From: an uncultured Anaerolineae bacterium
Lineage (GTDB): Bacteria; Chloroflexota; Anaerolineae; Aggregatilineales; Phototrophicaceae
DNA length: 64,000 nucleotides
Reading direction: 5' to 3'
Assembly (NCBI GenBank): GCA_934216615.1
Contig: CAKQCB010000006.1
Span: forward strand, 124,001 to 188,000
Below are positions 61,943-64,000 of the stretch, piece after piece. The position numbers and the translations under genes were made by a program. The notes under the pieces were generated by a model. That model was not told the origin of the DNA. It saw only the letters and a list, made by a program, of their open reading frames with translations, and made no database searches. Within the stretch, counting starts at the first letter, position 1. Each line of letters opens with the position of its first letter.

Positions 61943-62153
61943 GAGTGAAACTATTCTCCTTGCCGCGAAATACGGCAAAATTTGGCAATAAGGGTAAAAA
62001 TATAAGTGATTTAACATCAGTATATTGCAGATTACTGATTGATAATCCTAAATATACAGTGGATTTATGTATTTCGCATATATTTTTAACCATATGCTAT
62101 GTGCAGTTTATATAGATATCATTTTTTTGGTTTCAAAATGAGAGAAAAATATC

Positions 62154-62186
62154 AAAAAAGACATGAGTTTGATTCATGTCTTTCTT
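62154..62186 (-). terminator. Intrinsic terminator after uvrA
   Basis: 10-bp perfect stem (62157-62166 with 62174-62183), 7-base loop, followed on the minus strand by TTTTTTGAT. Confidence 0.88.
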
Positions 62187-62217
62187 AACTTTCAATTCAT
62201 TTATAGAAGGCAAACGC

Positions 62218-64000
62218 TTAATGCGCAAGTTGTTTGAGGTAATGGCGTAGATAATTTCCGGTATAGCTTTTATCAATCGTGGCGATGTCTTCGGGCGTCC
62301 CTGTGGCGATTAACTCTCCGCCTCCATCCCCACCTTCTGGCCCAAGATCAATGATCCAGTCAGACACTTTGATGATGTCGAGATTATGCTCAATGACGAG
62401 GACGGTATTGCCACTATCCACCAATTGCTGTAACACGCCGATCAACCGTTTGACGTCTGCGGCATGTAAACCCGTGGAAGGTTCGTCCAAAATATACAAG
62501 GTCTTGCCGGTGGCTCGGCGCGAAAGCTCGCGACTCAGTTTGATGCGTTGGGCTTCGCCCCCGCTGAGCGTTGTCGCAGGCTGACCGATGCGAATATAGC
62601 CTAAGCCGACTTGATTCAACGTGACCAGCTTGGAATGGATCGCCGTGATATGGGTGAAAAATTCTAAGCCTTCAGACACGGTCATATCCAAAACTTCGGA
62701 AATATTCTTGCCTTTATACTTCACTTGCAGTGTTTCACGGTTATAACGCGCGCCATGACACACGTCGCAAGGGACGAAGACATCCGCTAAGAACTGCATC
62801 TCAATCTTCAGAACGCCTTGACCTTCACACTTTTCACAGCGCCCGCCTTTGACATTGAAGCTGTAACGTCCCGCGCTGTAACCGCGCACCTTGCTTTCAG
62901 GAAGTTCGGCATACAAGGAACGGATGGCATCAAACATCTTGGTGTAGGTCGCAGGGTTACTGCGGGGCGTGCGCCCAATCGGGCTTTGATCAATATTGAT
63001 GATCTTGTCGATATTGTCTAAGCCTTCAACGCGGTCATGTTCGCCCGGGCGTTCACGCGCGCCATTCAACGTCTGTGCGATCTTCTTGTACAGGATGTCA
63101 ATCATCAAGGTGGATTTGCCGCTGCCACTCACCCCTGTGACGCAAACCAACTTGCCGAGGGGGAACTCTACATCCAAATTATGCAGGTTATTTTCCCGCG
63201 CGCCGAACACCTGAATTGATTTTCCTGTGCCTTCACGCCGTTGTTCAGGCACTTCGATACTTAAGCGTCCAGAAAGGTACGCGCCCGTTAAACTGTCTTC
63301 GACTTCCATCACTTCTTCAGGTGTGCCCGCGGCGATGATTTGTCCGCCGTGTTCACCTGCGCCCGGGCCGAGGTCGATCAGATAATCTGCACTGCGCATG
63401 GTTTCTTCATCGTGTTCTACGACGAGAAGGGTATTGCCAAGATCACGAAGGCCGATCAAGGTCTGGATGAGTTTGCCGTTATCGCGCTGATGTAACCCAA
63501 TCGATGGTTCATCCAGCACGTAGAGAACGCCGGTTAAGCGACTGCCGATTTGGGTCGCGAGGCGGATGCGCTGTGCTTCGCCCCCACTCAATGTGCCAGC
63601 GGCGCGGGCGAGATTGAGATAGTTCAAGCCGACATCGTTCAAGAAGATGACGCGCGCTTCGATCTCATTCAAAATTTGATGAGCAATCTGCTGATCACGC
63701 TCATTCAAGAGCGACTCTTTTTTACCTTTGCCTCGCAGGTCTTTCACCCATACATCCAACTGCTTGATGGGCATAGCAACGATTTTATTGATCGGTTTGT
63801 CGGCGATCGTCACGGCGAGGGCTTCAGGGCGCAGACGGTTTCCCTTGCATTTTACACAGGGCACCTGTGCCATGATCTCTTCGATCACTTCACGCATACC
63901 GTCGGATTGGGTTTCACGGTAACGACGTTCGAGGTTATTCACCACGCCTTCAAAACCAGAGGTGTAATTGCGTTCATAACCGCTGTTTGTCCGTAAGGTG
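62218..64000 (-). CDS. uvrA: Excinuclease ABC subunit A, 3' part
   Basis: Damage-recognising ATPase of nucleotide excision repair. The frame runs through the window edge; upstream residues ([19 protein letters not shown]) continue the UvrA sequence, so the 5' third is missing only because the window ends. Visible: first zinc site part ([12 protein letters not shown]), ABC signature [15 protein letters not shown] with Walker [17 protein letters not shown], second Walker [11 protein letters not shown], the C-terminal zinc finger [14 protein letters not shown], second signature [11 protein letters not shown] and [12 protein letters not shown]. All motifs are intact. Confidence 0.96.
   Translation of the reverse strand, partial: TLRTNSGYERNYTSGFEGVVNNLERRYRETQSDGMREVIEEIMAQVPCVKCKGNRLRPEALAVTIADKPINKIVAMPIKQLDVWVKDLRGKGKKESLLNERDQQIAHQILNEIEARVIFLNDVGLNYLNLARAAGTLSGGEAQRIRLATQIGSRLTGVLYVLDEPSIGLHQRDNGKLIQTLIGLRDLGNTLLVVEHDEETMRSADYLIDLGPGAGEHGGQIIAAGTPEEVMEVEDSLTGAYLSGRLSIEVPEQRREGTGKSIQVFGARENNLHNLDVEFPLGKLVCVTGVSGSGKSTLMIDILYKKIAQTLNGARERPGEHDRVEGLDNIDKIINIDQSPIGRTPRSNPATYTKMFDAIRSLYAELPESKVRGYSAGRYSFNVKGGRCEKCEGQGVLKIEMQFLADVFVPCDVCHGARYNRETLQVKYKGKNISEVLDMTVSEGLEFFTHITAIHSKLVTLNQVGLGYIRIGQPATTLSGGEAQRIKLSRELSRRATGKTLYILDEPSTGLHAADVKRLIGVLQQLVDSGNTVLVIEHNLDIIKVSDWIIDLGPEGGDGGGELIATGTPEDIATIDKSYTGNYLRHYLKQLAH

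Overview
The window looks like a piece of a chromosome of an aerobic, free-living Chloroflexota bacterium, most likely an Anaerolineae-type lineage. This is inferred from the gene set: complex I with a doubled NuoM, exported TPR proteins, Thr/Pro-rich secreted proteins with DUF3048 or Ig-like domains, FemAB pairs, an archaeal-type ProS and moderate GC. No rRNA gene is present to confirm it. I see no prophage, transposase, CRISPR array or tRNA.

Layout. 1-8350 is mostly minus-strand: a TPR histidine kinase, an epoxide-hydrolase-like enzyme, two tandem FemAB-type ligases and two exported TPR proteins, after one truncated plus-strand membrane protein. 8535-21562 is the energy block: nuoA-H-J-K-L-M-M-N, then the ATP synthase Fo part (atpZ-like, a, c, and a b subunit ending in a piece of delta). 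The electron-input arm of complex I (BCDEFGI) and the F1 genes (alpha, gamma, beta, epsilon) are absent here and must lie elsewhere. 21760-26179 holds murE and a short glycan operon (GT2, polyprenyl sugar-1-phosphate transferase, MazG). 26203-35075 covers translation and RNA metabolism: proS, a NYN-domain protein, rpsO and pnp, with a secreted Ig-like protein between. 35133-40723 has a glycosidase and an AI-2E-type transporter operon with two methyltransferases.

40742-40974 is a roughly 230-bp non-coding element bounded by 27-bp inverted repeats. 41103-48325 holds P5C dehydrogenase, a phosphoribosyltransferase, ribosomal protein S1 and a 1057-residue SHMT-GcvT fusion. 48479-64000 is mixed: a WYL regulator divergent from RidA and an SRPBCC protein, a filter-less RCK membrane protein, DUF3048, a PIG-L deacetylase, a PstS-like lipoprotein, tgt, a MurF-like/alanine racemase fusion, SCO1, glutamate dehydrogenase and the 3' part of uvrA.

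The most unusual points are protein fusions and domain decay. SHMT is joined to GcvT through a segment that itself looks like a worn GcvT module. A MurF-like domain lacking its catalytic residues is fused to an intact alanine racemase. ATP synthase b carries a signal peptide and only the C-terminal half of delta. The second NuoM has lost its TM7 lysine. Several promoters share an extended -10 (TGn-TATAAT-like) signature, and many genes end in clear intrinsic terminators. All function calls come from reading the sequence and family knowledge; no searches were run.
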